A stretch of 64,000 bases of DNA from Taudactylus pleione (taxonomy: Eukaryota; Chordata; Amphibia; Anura; Myobatrachidae). The first letter of the stretch is position 1. Each line of letters opens with the position of its first letter. Both the position numbers and the translations under genes were made by a program. Location: NCBI GenBank assembly GCA_031769625.1, contig JAUIMM010000483.1, positions 6,330,001 through 6,394,000 of the forward strand, written 5' to 3'. Positions 29,130-39,911 of the stretch are shown here, one piece after another. The notes under the pieces were generated by a model. The model ran no database searches. It saw nothing but the letters and a program-made list of their open reading frames with translations, and was not told where the DNA came from.

Positions 29130-30240
29130 TATACGTGCGGCTAAGGCGCACACAAACACAGAAAATAATTTTTTATTTTTGTTGGAGACTAGTGCACTTT
29201 GTGGGTTACACCACCCTTTAAGAAATGAGCCAGCCGGCCCTTTACTTATGGGACACAGGCGCACGCTTGGCACTACTTTGTTGATGCACGTGCGGCTACT
29301 GCGCACACAATTCACAAACACAGAAAATATTTTTTTATTTGGTTTGGACTGGAGTGTACTTTGGGGGTTACAGCACCCTTTAACGGTCAAGACAGCCGGC
29401 CCTTTACTTATGACACAGGCGCACGCTTGGCACTACTTTGTTGATGCACGTGCGGCTACTGCGCACACAATTCACAAACACAGAAAAAAATGTTTTATTT
29501 GGTTTGGAGTGTACTTTGGGGGTTACAGCACCATTTAACGGTCAAGCCAGCCGGCCCTTTACTTATGACACAGGCGCACGCTTGGCACTACTTTGATGAT
29601 GCACGTGCGGCTACTGCGCACACAATTCACAAACACAGAAAAAAATTTTTTATTTGGTTTGGAGTGTACTTTGGGGGTTACAGCACCCTTTAACGGTCAA
29701 GCCAGCCGGCCCTTTACTTATGACACAGGCGCACGCTTGGCACTACTTTGTTGATGCACGTGCGGATACTGCGCACACAATTCACAAACACAGAAAATAT
29801 TTTTTTATTTGGTTTGGAGTGTACTTTGGGGGATACAGCACCCTTTAACGGTCAAGCCAGCCGGCCCTTTACTTATGACACAGGCGCACGCTTGGCACTA
29901 CTTTGTTGATGCACGTGCGGCTACTGCGCACACAATTCACAAACACAGAAAATATTTTTTTATTTGGTTTGGACTGGAGTGTACTTTGGGGGTTACAGCA
30001 CCCTTTAACGGTCAAGCCAGCCGGCCCTTTACTTATGACACAGGCGCTCGCTTGGCACTACTTTGTTGATGCACGTGCGGCTACTGCGCACACAATTCAC
30101 AAACACAGAAAAAAATTTTTTATTTGGTTTAGAGTGTACTTTGGGGGTTACAGCACCTTTTAACGGTCAAGCCAGCCGGCCCTTTACTTATGACACAGGC
30201 GCACGCTTGGCACTACTTTGTTGATGCGCGTGCGGCTACT
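29130..30240. repeat. Subterminal repeat block A of E3 (7 units)
   Basis: Seven units of about 155-160 bp. Some lack the actgg of ggtttggactggagtg, which makes the 155-bp form. The last unit is cut at gcggctactg, where the duplicated coding segment begins. Confidence 0.92.
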
Positions 30241-30610
30241 GTTTTACATACAGTTTTATTTTTTTAGCGGGAGGAGGGCTTCCATCGTCATGTGAAGCTG
30301 AACCACTAGTCATGAACATAGGGAAAGACCTTAGCCGTTCCTTGCCACTCCGTGTCGTAAATGGCTTATTGGCAAGTTTACGTTTCTCTTCAGATGATTT
30401 AAATGTTTTTTTCAAGGTCATTTTCCTGAACTTTGTCATTTGGGATTGTATGTGCCCTCTACTATGACATTGGGCATCGGCCTTGGCAGACGACGTTGAT
30501 GGCATGTTATCGTCTATGTCATGACTAGTGGCAACAGCTTCAGCACTAGGAGGAAGTGGTTCTTGATCTTTCCCTATTTTATTTTTATTGGAGAAAGTTT
30601 GGTCCTCCAT
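30236..30610 (-). pseudogene. Duplicated N-terminal fragment of the BED-finger protein
   Basis: Codons 1 to about 119 of the family protein, starting at an intact ATG and ending in foreign residues KLYVKQ before a stop at the duplication junction. It keeps the N-terminal acidic and Ser-rich part and the start of the basic stretch but has no zinc finger. Because it lies closer to the promoter (about 32010) than the full 341-codon frame, it would be the first ORF on an E3 transcript. Confidence 0.8.
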
Positions 30611-30644
30611 TTATGTTATATTGATATATACGTGCGGCTAAGGC

Positions 30645-31610
30645 ACACACAAACACAGAAAATAATTTTTTATTTTTGTTGGAGACTAGTGCACTTTGTG
30701 GGTTACACCACCCTTTAAGAAATGAGCCAGCCGGCCCTTTACTTATGGGACACAGGCGCACGCTTGGCACTACTTTGTTGATGCACGTGCGGCTACTGCG
30801 CACACAATTCACAAACACAGAAAATATTTTTTTATTTGGTTTGGACTGGAGTGTACTTTGGGGGTTACAGCACCCTTTAACGGTCAAGACAGCCGGCCCT
30901 TTACTTATGACACAGGCGCACGCTTGGCACTACTTTGTTGATGCACGTGCGGCTACTGCGCACACAATTCACAAACACAGAAAAAAATGTTTTATTTGGT
31001 TTGGAGTGTACTTTGGGGGTTACAGCACCATTTAACGGTCAAGCCAGCCGGCCCTTTACTTATGACACAGGCGCATGCTTGGCACTACTTTGATGATGCA
31101 CGTGCGGCTACTGCGCACACAATTCACAAACACAGAAAATATTTTTTTATTTGGTTTGGACTGGAGTGTACTTTGGGGGTTACAGCACCCTTTAACGGTC
31201 AAGCCAGCCGGCCCTTTACTTATGACACAGGCGCTCGCTTGGCACTACTTTGTTGATGCACGTGCGGCTACTGCGCACACAATTCACAAACACAGAAAAA
31301 AAAAATTTATTTGGTTTGGAGTGTACTTTGGGGGTTACAGCACCTTTTAACGGTCAAGCCAGCCGGCCCTTTACTTATGACACAGGCGCACGCTTGGCAC
31401 TACTTTGTTGATGCACGTGCGGCTACTGCGCACACAATTCACAAGCACAGAAAATAATTTTTTTTTTGGTTTGGACTGGAGTGTACTTTGGGGGTTACAG
31501 CACCCTTTAACGGTCAAGCCAGCCGGCCCTTTACTTATGACACAGGCGCACGCTTGGCACTACTTTGTTGATGCGCGTGCGGCTACTGCGTACACAATTC
31601 ACAAATACAC
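30645..31610. repeat. Subterminal repeat block B of E3 (6 units)
   Basis: A second repeat block, arising from the internal duplication. It begins with the same divergent first unit (ttgttggagactagtgcac, aagaaatgagccagcc) as block A. Unit variants such as caggcgctcgc match particular units in block A and in E4 and E5, showing common descent. Confidence 0.92.
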
Positions 31611-32007
31611 AAAAAATATTATTTTTTTAGCACTTGGGGGGAGCACCCCTGATGGACAGAGCACCCCCTGGACAACACTGCAGCACCCCTTTAGGACTGG
31701 GACACTGCACAGGACTTTGGAGTGGACACAGCCCCTATGGAGAACTGACTGCACAACACAGTCCAGCCAGCCCCTATGGACTTTGAAGTAGTGGACACAG
31801 CCCCTATTAACAACAGCAGCACAGCACAACACAGCCAGCCCCTATGGACTTTGAAGTAGTGGACAACAGCAGCACAGCGCAGCACAGCACAGCACAACAC
31901 TACTCTGCACTACACTACACTACACTACACAGCCCAGCCAGCCCTAACTCCCACCCTCCCTCTTCACTGTCCACAGCCGAGTGAGAAAATGGCGCCGACG
32001 CGGGTAC

Positions 32008-32017
32008 CTTATATAGG
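32008..32017 (-). promoter_or_regulatory. TATA box of E3
   Basis: The minus strand reads cctatataag, followed about 33 nt downstream by a ctcactc start-like motif. This is the consensus form, better than the E1 version. Confidence 0.6.
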
Positions 32018-32167
32018 TTCCAAAACCCGCGAGACTCGGAAGGCGGGATGATGACGTTTTGCCTCGATTTCATATCCGAGTCAGGCGGGAAAAGTCGAGC
32101 CTGACTCGGATCTGCCTCGGATCGGGGGGGCTCGGGGGGGTTCGGATTTCAGAAATTCAAACCCGCT

Positions 32168-32193
32168 CACCCCTAATATATATATTAGGGGTG
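32168..32193. repeat. Palindromic E3/E4 junction
   Basis: Same CACCCCTA, (AT)5, TAGGGGTG arrangement as the E2/E3 junction. Confidence 0.95.
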
Positions 32194-32820
32194 TGCACCG
32201 GCCAATTTTCGTGTTTCGTGTTTTGGTTTTGGATCTGGATCTTTCTTCGTGTTTTGGATCTGGATTGGTTTTGCCAAAACCACCCTTCCGTGTTTTGGGT
32301 TCTGGGTTTTGTGTTTTGGATCTGTATTTTTTTTTTAAAAAAGCATAAAAACAGCTAAAATCACAGAATTTGTGGGTTTTTCTGCTCCTATGCTATTATT
32401 AACCTCAATAACCTTCATTTCCACTCATTTCCAGTCTATTCTGAACACCTCACACCTCACAATATTGTTTTTATGGCCAAAAGGTTGCACCGAGGTAGCT
32501 GGATGACTATGCTAAGCGACACGAGTGGGCGGCACAAACACGTGGCCCATCTAGGAGTGACACTGCAGTGGCAGACAGGATGGCAGTTTGAAAAACTAGG
32601 CCCCAAACTGTACATAATGCAAAGAAAAAAAAGAGGTGCAAGATGGAATTGTCCTTGGGCCCTCCCACCCACCCTTATGTTGTATAAATATGACATGCAC
32701 ACTTAACAAACCAATCATTTCAGCGCCAGGGTCTGCCACATGACTGTGGCTGAAATGATTGGTTCGTTTGGGCCCCCACAAAACAAGCTGGCAATTAATG
32801 TGTCCCTGCACAAACTGGTT

Positions 32821-33846
32821 CTACGTCGGCAAGATGTCGTCCTCATCCTCCTCATCCACCGATTCCTTGGATAATACAGGAAAAAGGGATTTAGGTGACC
32901 CTGGACTGCTTACGGTCTGAGCCAAAGTTTCTGAACTTGACAGTAACTTTTTATGAACGCGCTGCAGGTGCCGTATAAGGGAGGATGTTCCTAGGTGGTT
33001 AACGTCCCTACCCCTACTTATTTCACCTTTACATATGGTACATATAGCAAGACAGTTGTTGTCCGGATTTGGATAGAAATATTGCCAGACCAAAGAGGTG
33101 GAATGTTTGGTCTTCTGCCCAGGCATGACCGTGATGGGCTTTTTCATCCCACGGACAACAACTGTCTCCCCCGGAGCCTGATTTAAACAAACCACATCAC
33201 CATCAGAATCCTCCTCGCCAACTTCCTCCTCAGTGCCAGCTACACCAGTATCCTCATCCTGTTGTACTTCAACAGTGACATCTTCAATTTGCATATCAGC
33301 AAGTGGACTGTGGGTGCTCCTTTCAGCACTTGCAGGGGGCCTGCAAATGGTGGAAAGAGCCACCTCTTCCCGTCCAGTGCTGGGAAGGTCAGGCATCGCA
33401 ACCGCCACCACACTTGGACTCTCCTTGGGGATTTGTGATATCTTCTTAGAACGCACAGTTCTTCGCTGTGCTTTTGCCAGCTTAACTCGTTTTATTTTTT
33501 TAGCGGGAGGAGGGCTTCCATCGTCATGTGAAGCTGAACCACTAGTCATGAACATAGGGAAAGACCTTAGCCGTTCCTTGCCACTCCGTGTCGTAAATGG
33601 CTTATTGGCAAGTTTACGTTTCTCTTCAGATGATTTAAATGTTTTTTTCAAGGTCATTTTCCTGAACTTTGTCATTTGGGATTGTATGTGCCCTCTACTA
33701 TGACATTGGGCATCGGCCTTGGCAGACGACGTTGATGGCATGTTATCGTCTATGTCATGACTAGTGGCAACAGCTTCAGCACTAGGAGGAAGTGGTTCTA
33801 GAACTTTCCCTATTTTATTTTTATCGGAGAAAGTTTGGTCCTCCAT
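32821..33846 (-). CDS. Core-less BED-finger protein, 341 aa (E4)
   Basis: Same architecture and deletion joint as the E3 frame, with intact ATG. Distinguishing residues: KVLEPL instead of KDQEPL near residue 14, PPPAKK, TVRSKK, KESPS and CRPPAS. The BED cysteines and histidines are all present. A nearby A in the leader (ttatattat) sets this copy apart. No stop or frameshift is visible. It may encode a DNA-binding but non-catalytic protein of the hAT family. Confidence 0.75.
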   Translation of the reverse strand: MEDQTFSDKNKIGKVLEPLPPSAEAVATSHDIDDNMPSTSSAKADAQCHSRGHIQSQMTKFRKMTLKKTFKSSEEKRKLANKPFTTRSGKERLRSFPMFMTSGSASHDDGSPPPAKKIKRVKLAKAQRRTVRSKKISQIPKESPSVVAVAMPDLPSTGREEVALSTICRPPASAERSTHSPLADMQIEDVTVEVQQDEDTGVAGTEEEVGEEDSDGDVVCLNQAPGETVVVRGMKKPITVMPGQKTKHSTSLVWQYFYPNPDNNCLAICTICKGEISRGRDVNHLGTSSLIRHLQRVHKKLLSSSETLAQTVSSPGSPKSLFPVLSKESVDEEDEDDILPT

Positions 33847-33879
33847 TTATATTATATTGATATATACGTGCGGCTAAGG

Positions 33880-35155
33880 CGCACACAAACACAGAAAATA
33901 ATTTTTTATTTTTGTTGGAGACTAGTGCACTTTGTGGGTTACACCACCCTTTAAGAAATGAGCCAGCCGGCCCTTTACTTATGGGACACAGGCGCACGCT
34001 TGGCACTACTTTGTTGATGCACGTGCGGCTACTGCGCACACAATTCACAAACACAGAAAATATTTTTTTATTTGGTTTGGACTGGAGTGTACTTTGGGGG
34101 TTACAGCACCCTTTAACGGTCAAGACAGCCGGCCCTTTACTTATGACACAGGCGCACGCTTGGCACTACTTTGTTGATGCACGTGCGGCTACTGCGCACA
34201 CAATTCACAAACACAGAAAAAAATGTTTTATTTGGTTTGGAGTGTACTTTGGGGGTTACAGCACCATTTAACGGTCAAGCCAGCCGGCCCTTTACTTATG
34301 ACACAGACGCACGCTTGGCACTACTTTGATGATGCACGTGCGGCTACTGCGCACACAATTCACAAACACAGAAAAAAAAATTTTATTTGGTTTGGAGTGT
34401 ACTTTGGGGGTTACAGCACCCTTTAACGGTCAAGCCAGCCGGCCCTTTACTTATGACACAGGCGCACGCTTGGCACTACTTTGTTGATGCACGTGCGGAT
34501 ACTGCGCACACAATTCACAAACACAGAAAAAAAATTTTTATTTGGTTTGGAGTGTACTTTGGGGGATACAGCACCCTTTAACGGTCAAGCCAGCCGGCCC
34601 TTTACTTATGACACAGGCGCACGCTTGGCACTACTTTGTTGATGCACGTGCGGCTACTGCGCACACAATTCACAAACACAGAAAATATTTTTTTATTTGG
34701 TTTGGACTGGAGTGTACTTTGGGGGTTACAGCACCCTTTAACGGTCAAGCCAGCCGGCCCTTTACTTATGACACAGGCGCTCGCTTGGCACTACTTTGTT
34801 GATGCACGTGCGGCTACTGCGCACACAATTCACAAACACAGAAAAAAAAAATTTATTTGGTTTGGAGTGTACTTTGGGGGTTACAGCACCTTTTAACGGT
34901 CAAGCCAGCCGGCCCTTTACTTATGACACAGGCGCACGCTTGGCACTACTTTGTTGATGCACGTGCGGCTACTGCGCACACAATTCACAAGCACAGAAAA
35001 TAATTTTTTTTTTGGTTTGGACTGGAGTGTACTTTGGGGGTTACAGCACCCTTTAACGGTCAAGCCAGCCGGCCCTTTACTTATGACACAGGCGCACGCT
35101 TGGCACTACTTTGTTGATGCGCGTGCGGCTACTGCGCACACAATTCACAAATACA
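33880..35155. repeat. Subterminal repeat block of E4 (8 units)
   Basis: Eight 155-160-bp units. They occur in the same order of variants as E5 (for example a gcggatact unit followed by a ggggatacagc unit, then a caggcgctcgc unit). This indicates that whole elements were duplicated after the block had formed. Confidence 0.92.
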
Positions 35156-35553
35156 CAAAAAATATTATTTTTTTAGCACTTGGGGGGAGCACCCCTGATG
35201 GACAGAGCACCCCCTGGACAACACTACAGCACCCCTTTAGGACTGGGACACTGCACAGGACTTTGGAGTGGACACAGCCCCTATGGAGAACTGACTGCAC
35301 AACACAGTCCAGCCAGCCCCTATGGACTTTGAAGTAGTGGACACAGCCCCTATTAACAACAGCAGCACAGCACAACACAGCCAGCCCCTATGGACTTTGA
35401 AGTAGTGGACAACAGCAGCACAGCGCAGCACAGCACAGCACAACACTACTCTGCACTACACTACACTACACTACACAGCCCAGCCAGCCCTAACTCCCAC
35501 CCTCCCTCTTCACTGTCCACAGCCGAGTGAGAAAATGGCGCCGACGCGGGTAC

Positions 35554-35563
35554 CTTATATAGG
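35554..35563 (-). promoter_or_regulatory. TATA box of E4
   Basis: Consensus cctatataag on the minus strand, about 160 bp inside the 5' terminus at 35721. Confidence 0.6.
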
Positions 35564-35713
35564 TTCCAAAACCCGCGAGACTCGGAAGGCGGGATGATGA
35601 CGTTTTGCCTCGATTTCATATCCGAGTCAGGCGGGAAAAGTCGAGCCTGACTCGGATCTGCCTCGGATCGGGGGGGCTCGGGGGGGTTCGGATTTCAGAA
35701 ATTCGAACCCGCT

Positions 35714-35739
35714 CACCCCTAATATATATATTAGGGGTG
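35714..35739. repeat. Palindromic E4/E5 junction
   Basis: Identical to the other element junctions: CACCCCTA, (AT)5, TAGGGGTG. Confidence 0.95.
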
Positions 35740-36365
35740 TGCACCGGCCACTTTTCGTGTTTCGTGTTTTGGTTTTGGATCTGGATCTTTCTTCGTGTTT
35801 TGGATCTGGATTGGTTTTGCCAAAACCACCCTTCCGTGTTTTGGGTTCTGGGTTTTGTGTTTTGGATCTGTATTTTTTTTTAAAAAAGCATAAAAACAGC
35901 TAAAATCACAGAATTTGTGGGTTTTTCTGCTCCTATGCTATTATTAACCTCAATAACCTTCATTTCCACTCATTTCCAGTCTATTCTGAACACCTCACAC
36001 CTCACAATATTGTTTTTATGGCCAAAAGGTTGCACCGAGGTAGCTGGATGACTATGCTAAGCGACACGAGTGGGCGGCACAAACACGTGGCCCATCTAGG
36101 AGTGACACTGCAGTGGCAGACAGGATGGCAGTTTGAAAAACTAGGCCCCAAACTGTACATAATGCAAAGAAAAAAAAGAGGTGCAAGATGGAATTGTCCT
36201 TGGGCCCTCCCACCCACCCTTATGTTGTATAAATAGGACATGCACACTTAACAAACCAATCATTTCAGCGCCAGGGTCTGCCACATGACTGTGGCTGAAA
36301 TGATTGGTTCGTTTGGGCCCCCACAAAACAAGCTGGCAATTAATGTGTCCCTGCACAAACTGGTT

Positions 36366-37391
36366 CTACGTCGGCAAGATGTCGTCCTCATCCTCCTCAT
36401 CCACCGATTCCTTGGATAATACAGGAAAAAGGGATTTAGGTGACCCTGGACTGCTTACGGTCTGAGCCAAAGTTTCTGAACTTGACAGTAACTTTTTATG
36501 AACGCGCTGCAGGTGCCGTATAAGGGAGGATGTTCCTAGGTGGTTAACGTCCCTACCCCTACTTATTTCACCTTTACATATGGTACATATAGCAAGACAG
36601 TTGTTGTCCGGATTTGGATAGAAATATTGCCAGACCAAAGAGGTGGAATGTTTGGTCTTCTGCCCAGGCATGACCGTGATGGGCTTTTTCATCCCACGGA
36701 CAACAACTGTCTCCCCCGGAGCCTGATTTAAACAAACCACATCACCATCAGAATCCTCCTCGCCAACTTCCTCCTCAGTGCCAGCTACACCAGTATCCTC
36801 ATCCTGTTGTACTTCAACAGTGACATCTTCAATTTGCATATCAGCAAGTGGACTGTGGGTGCTCCTTTCAGCACTTGCAGGGGGCCTGCAAATGGTGGAA
36901 AGAGCCACCTCTTCCCGTCCAGTGCTGGGAAGGTCAGGCATCGCAACCGCCACCACACTTGGACTCTCCTTGGGGATTTGTGATATCTTCTTAGAAAGCA
37001 CAGTTCTTCGCTGTGCTTTTGCCAGCTTAACTCGTTTTATTTTTTTAGCGGGAGGAGGGCTTCCATCGTCATGTGAAGCTGAACCACTAGTCATGAACAT
37101 AGGGAAAGACCTTAGCCGTTCCTTGCCACTCCGTGTCGTAAATGGCTTATTGGCAAGTTTACGTTTCTCTTCAGATGATTTAAATGTTTTTTTCAAGGTC
37201 ATTTTCCTGAACTTTGTCATTTGGGATTGTATGTGCCCTCTACTATGACATTGGGCATCGGCCTTGGCAGACGACGTTGATGGCATGTTATCGTCTATGT
37301 CATGACTAGAGGCAACAGCTTCAGCACTAGGAGGAAGTGGTTCTTGATCTTTCCCTATTTTATTTTTATCGGAGAAAGTTTGGTCCTCCAC
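36366..37391 (-). CDS. Core-less BED-finger frame with lost ATG (E5)
   Basis: The frame is open over all 341 codons, but the family start codon reads GTG (plus strand cac at 37389-37391), with TAA immediately upstream. Translation from the usual site is therefore unlikely. The next in-frame ATG is codon 36 (37284-37286), with A at -3. Starting there would give about 306 aa that still include the basic stretch, the BED finger and the acidic tail. The deletion joint is the same as in E3 and E4. It may be a decaying copy or a shorter product. Confidence 0.6.
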   Translation of the reverse strand: MEDQTFSDKNKIGKDQEPLPPSAEAVASSHDIDDNMPSTSSAKADAQCHSRGHIQSQMTKFRKMTLKKTFKSSEEKRKLANKPFTTRSGKERLRSFPMFMTSGSASHDDGSPPPAKKIKRVKLAKAQRRTVLSKKISQIPKESPSVVAVAMPDLPSTGREEVALSTICRPPASAERSTHSPLADMQIEDVTVEVQQDEDTGVAGTEEEVGEEDSDGDVVCLNQAPGETVVVRGMKKPITVMPGQKTKHSTSLVWQYFYPNPDNNCLAICTICKGEISRGRDVNHLGTSSLIRHLQRVHKKLLSSSETLAQTVSSPGSPKSLFPVLSKESVDEEDEDDILPT

Positions 37392-37419
37392 TTATGTTAT
37401 ATTGATATATACGTGCGGC

Positions 37420-38700
37420 TAAGGCGCACACAAACACAGAAAATAATTTTTTATTTTTGTTGGAGACTAGTGCACTTTGTGGGTTACACCACCCTTTAAG
37501 AAATGAGCCAGCCGGCCCTTTACTTATGGGACACAGGCGCACGCTTGGCACTACTTTGTTGATGCACGTGCGGCTACTGCGCACACAATTCACAAACACA
37601 GAAAATATTTTTTTATTTGGTTTGGACTGGAGTGTACTTTGGGGGTTACAGCACCCTTTAACGGTCAAGCCAGGCGGCCCTTTACTTATGACACAGGCGC
37701 ACGCTTGGCACTACTTTGTTGATGCACGTGCGGCTACTGCGCACACAATTCACAAACACAGAAAAAACATTTTTATTTGGTTTGGAGTGTACTTTGGGGG
37801 TTACAGCACCCTTTAACGGTGAAGCCAGCCGGCCCTTTACTTATGACACAGGCGCACGCTTGGCACTACTTTGTTGATGCACGTGCGGCTACTGCGCACA
37901 CAATTCACAAATACAGAAAATATTTTTTTATTTGGTTTGGAGTGTACTTTGGGGGTTACAGCACCCTTTAACGGTCAAGCCAGCCGGCCCTTTACTTATG
38001 ACACAGGCGCACGCTTGGCACTACTTTGTTGATGCACGTGCGGATACTGCGCACACAATTCACAAACACAGAAAAAAATTTTTTATTTGGTTTGGAGTGT
38101 ACTTTGGGGGATACAGCACCCTTTAACGGTCAAGCCAGCCGGCCCTTTACTTATGACACAGGCGCACGCTTGGCACTACTTTGTTGATGCACGTGCGGCT
38201 ACTGCGCACACAATTCACAAACACAGAAAATATTTTTTTATTTGGTTTGGACTGGAGTGTACTTTGGGGGTTACAGCACCCTTTAACGGTCAAGCCAGCC
38301 GGCCCTTTACTTATGACACAGGCGCTCGCTTGGCACTACTTTGTTGATGCACGTGCGGCTACTGCGCACACAATTCACAAACACAGAAAAAAAAAATTTA
38401 TTTGGTTTGGAGTGTACTTTGGGGGTTACAGCACCTTTTAACGGTCAAGCCAGCCGGCCCTTTACTTATGACACAGGCGCACGCTTGGCACTACTTTGTT
38501 GATGCACGTGCGGCTACTGCGCACACAATTCACAAGCACAGAAAATAATTTTTTTTTTGGTTTGGACTGGAGTGTACTTTGGGGGTTACAGCACCCTTTA
38601 ACGGTCAAGCCAGCCGGCCCTTTACTTATGACACAGGCGCACGCTTGGCACTACTTTGTTGATGCGCGTGCGGCTACTGCGCACACAATTCACAAATACA
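37420..38700. repeat. Subterminal repeat block of E5 (8 units)
   Basis: Eight units. The second carries caaggcgg-type changes (gccaggcggcc near 37670) and another has cggtgaagcc near 37818. Both changes are shared with E6 at about 41215 and 41365 and absent from E3 and E4. Confidence 0.92.
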
Positions 38701-39098
38701 CAAAAAATATTATTTTTTTAGCACTTGGGGGGAGCACCCCTGATGGACAGAGCACCCCCTGGACAACACTACAGCACCCCTTTAGGACTGGGACACTGCA
38801 CAGGACTTTGGAGTGGACACAGCCCCTATGGAGAACTGACTGCACAACACAGTCCAGCCAGCCCCTATGGACTTTGAAGTAGTGGACACAGCCCCTATTA
38901 ACAACAGCAGCACAGCACAACACATCCAGCCCCTATGGACTTTGAAGTAGTGGACAACAGCAGCACAGCGCAGCACAGCACAGCACAACACTACTCTGCA
39001 CTACACTACACTACACTACACAGCCCAGCCAGCCCTAACTCCCACCCTCCCTCTTCACTGTCCACAGCCGAGTGAGAAAATGGCGCCGACGCGGGTAC

Positions 39099-39108
39099 CT
39101 TATATAGG
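39099..39108 (-). promoter_or_regulatory. TATA box of E5
   Basis: Consensus cctatataag on the minus strand, with the same spacing from the terminus as in E4. Confidence 0.6.
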
Positions 39109-39258
39109 TTCCAAAACCCGCGAGACTCGGAAGGCGGGATGATGACGTTTTGCCTCGATTTCATATCCGAGTCAGGCGGGAAAAGTCGAGCCTGACTCGG
39201 ATCTGCCTCGGATCGGGGGGGCTCGGGGGGGTTCGGATTTCAGAAATTCGAACCCGCT

Positions 39259-39284
39259 CACCCCTAATATATATATTAGGGGTG
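39259..39284. repeat. Palindromic E5/E6 junction
   Basis: Fourth identical junction of the array. Confidence 0.95.
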
Positions 39285-39911
39285 TGCACCGGCCACTTTT
39301 CGTGTTTCGTGTTTTGGTTTTGGATCTGGATCTTTCTTCGTGTTTTGGATCTGGATTGGTTTTGCCAAAACCACCCTTCCGTGTTTTGGGTTCTGGGTTT
39401 TGTGTTTTGGATCTGTATTTTTTTTTAAAAAAAGCATAAAAACAGCTAAAATCACAGAATTTGTGGGTTTTTCTGCTCCTATGCTATTATTAACCTCAAT
39501 AACCTTCATTTCCACTCATTTCCAGTCTATTCTGAACACCTCACACCTCACAATATTGTTTTTATGGCCAAAAGGTTGCACCGAGGTAGCTGGATGACTA
39601 TGCTAAGCGACACGAGTGGGCGGCACAAACACGTGGCCCATCTAGGAGTGACACTGCAGTGGCAGACAGGATGGCAGTTTGAAAAACTAGGCCCCAAACT
39701 GTACATAATGCAAAGAAAAAAAAGAGGTGCAAGATGGAATTGTCCTTGGGCCCTCCCACCCACCCTTATGTTGTATAAATAGGACATGCACACTTAACAA
39801 ACCAATCATTTCAGCGCCAGGGTCTGCCACATGACTGTGGCTGAAATGATTGGTTCGTTTGGGCCCCCACAAAACAAGCTGGCAATTAATGTGTCCCTGC
39901 ACAAACTGGTT

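Larger units (their letters stand above)
27459..32175 (-). mobile_element. E3: internally deleted hAT copy with internal duplication
   Basis: Complete at both termini, with all family parts except the catalytic core of the transposase. It is longer than E4 and E5 (4717 bp against 3536) because a segment with the start of the coding frame plus the subterminal repeats is duplicated with a spacing of about 1.5 kb (ATG positions 29113 and 30610). It holds a 341-codon frame (28088-29113) and a truncated second frame (30236-30610). The TATA box is at about 32008-32017. Confidence 0.9.
32186..35721 (-). mobile_element. E4: internally deleted hAT copy
   Basis: A 3536-bp unit with both termini intact. 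On the minus strand it holds a TATA box (35554-35563), an 8-unit subterminal repeat block (about 33880-35155), a 341-codon frame, the 3' hairpin (about 32712-32764) and the left terminus. Its start lies 3546 bp before that of E5, the regular period of the array. Confidence 0.92.
35732..39266 (-). mobile_element. E5: internally deleted hAT copy
   Basis: A 3535-bp unit with both termini intact, almost the same as E4 in layout. It has an 8-unit repeat block (about 37420-38700) and a TATA box at 39099-39108. Its coding frame and leader share specific changes with E6 (ATG to GTG, residues SS in AVASSHD, L in TVLSKK), so E5 and E6 are the closest pair in the array. Confidence 0.92.
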
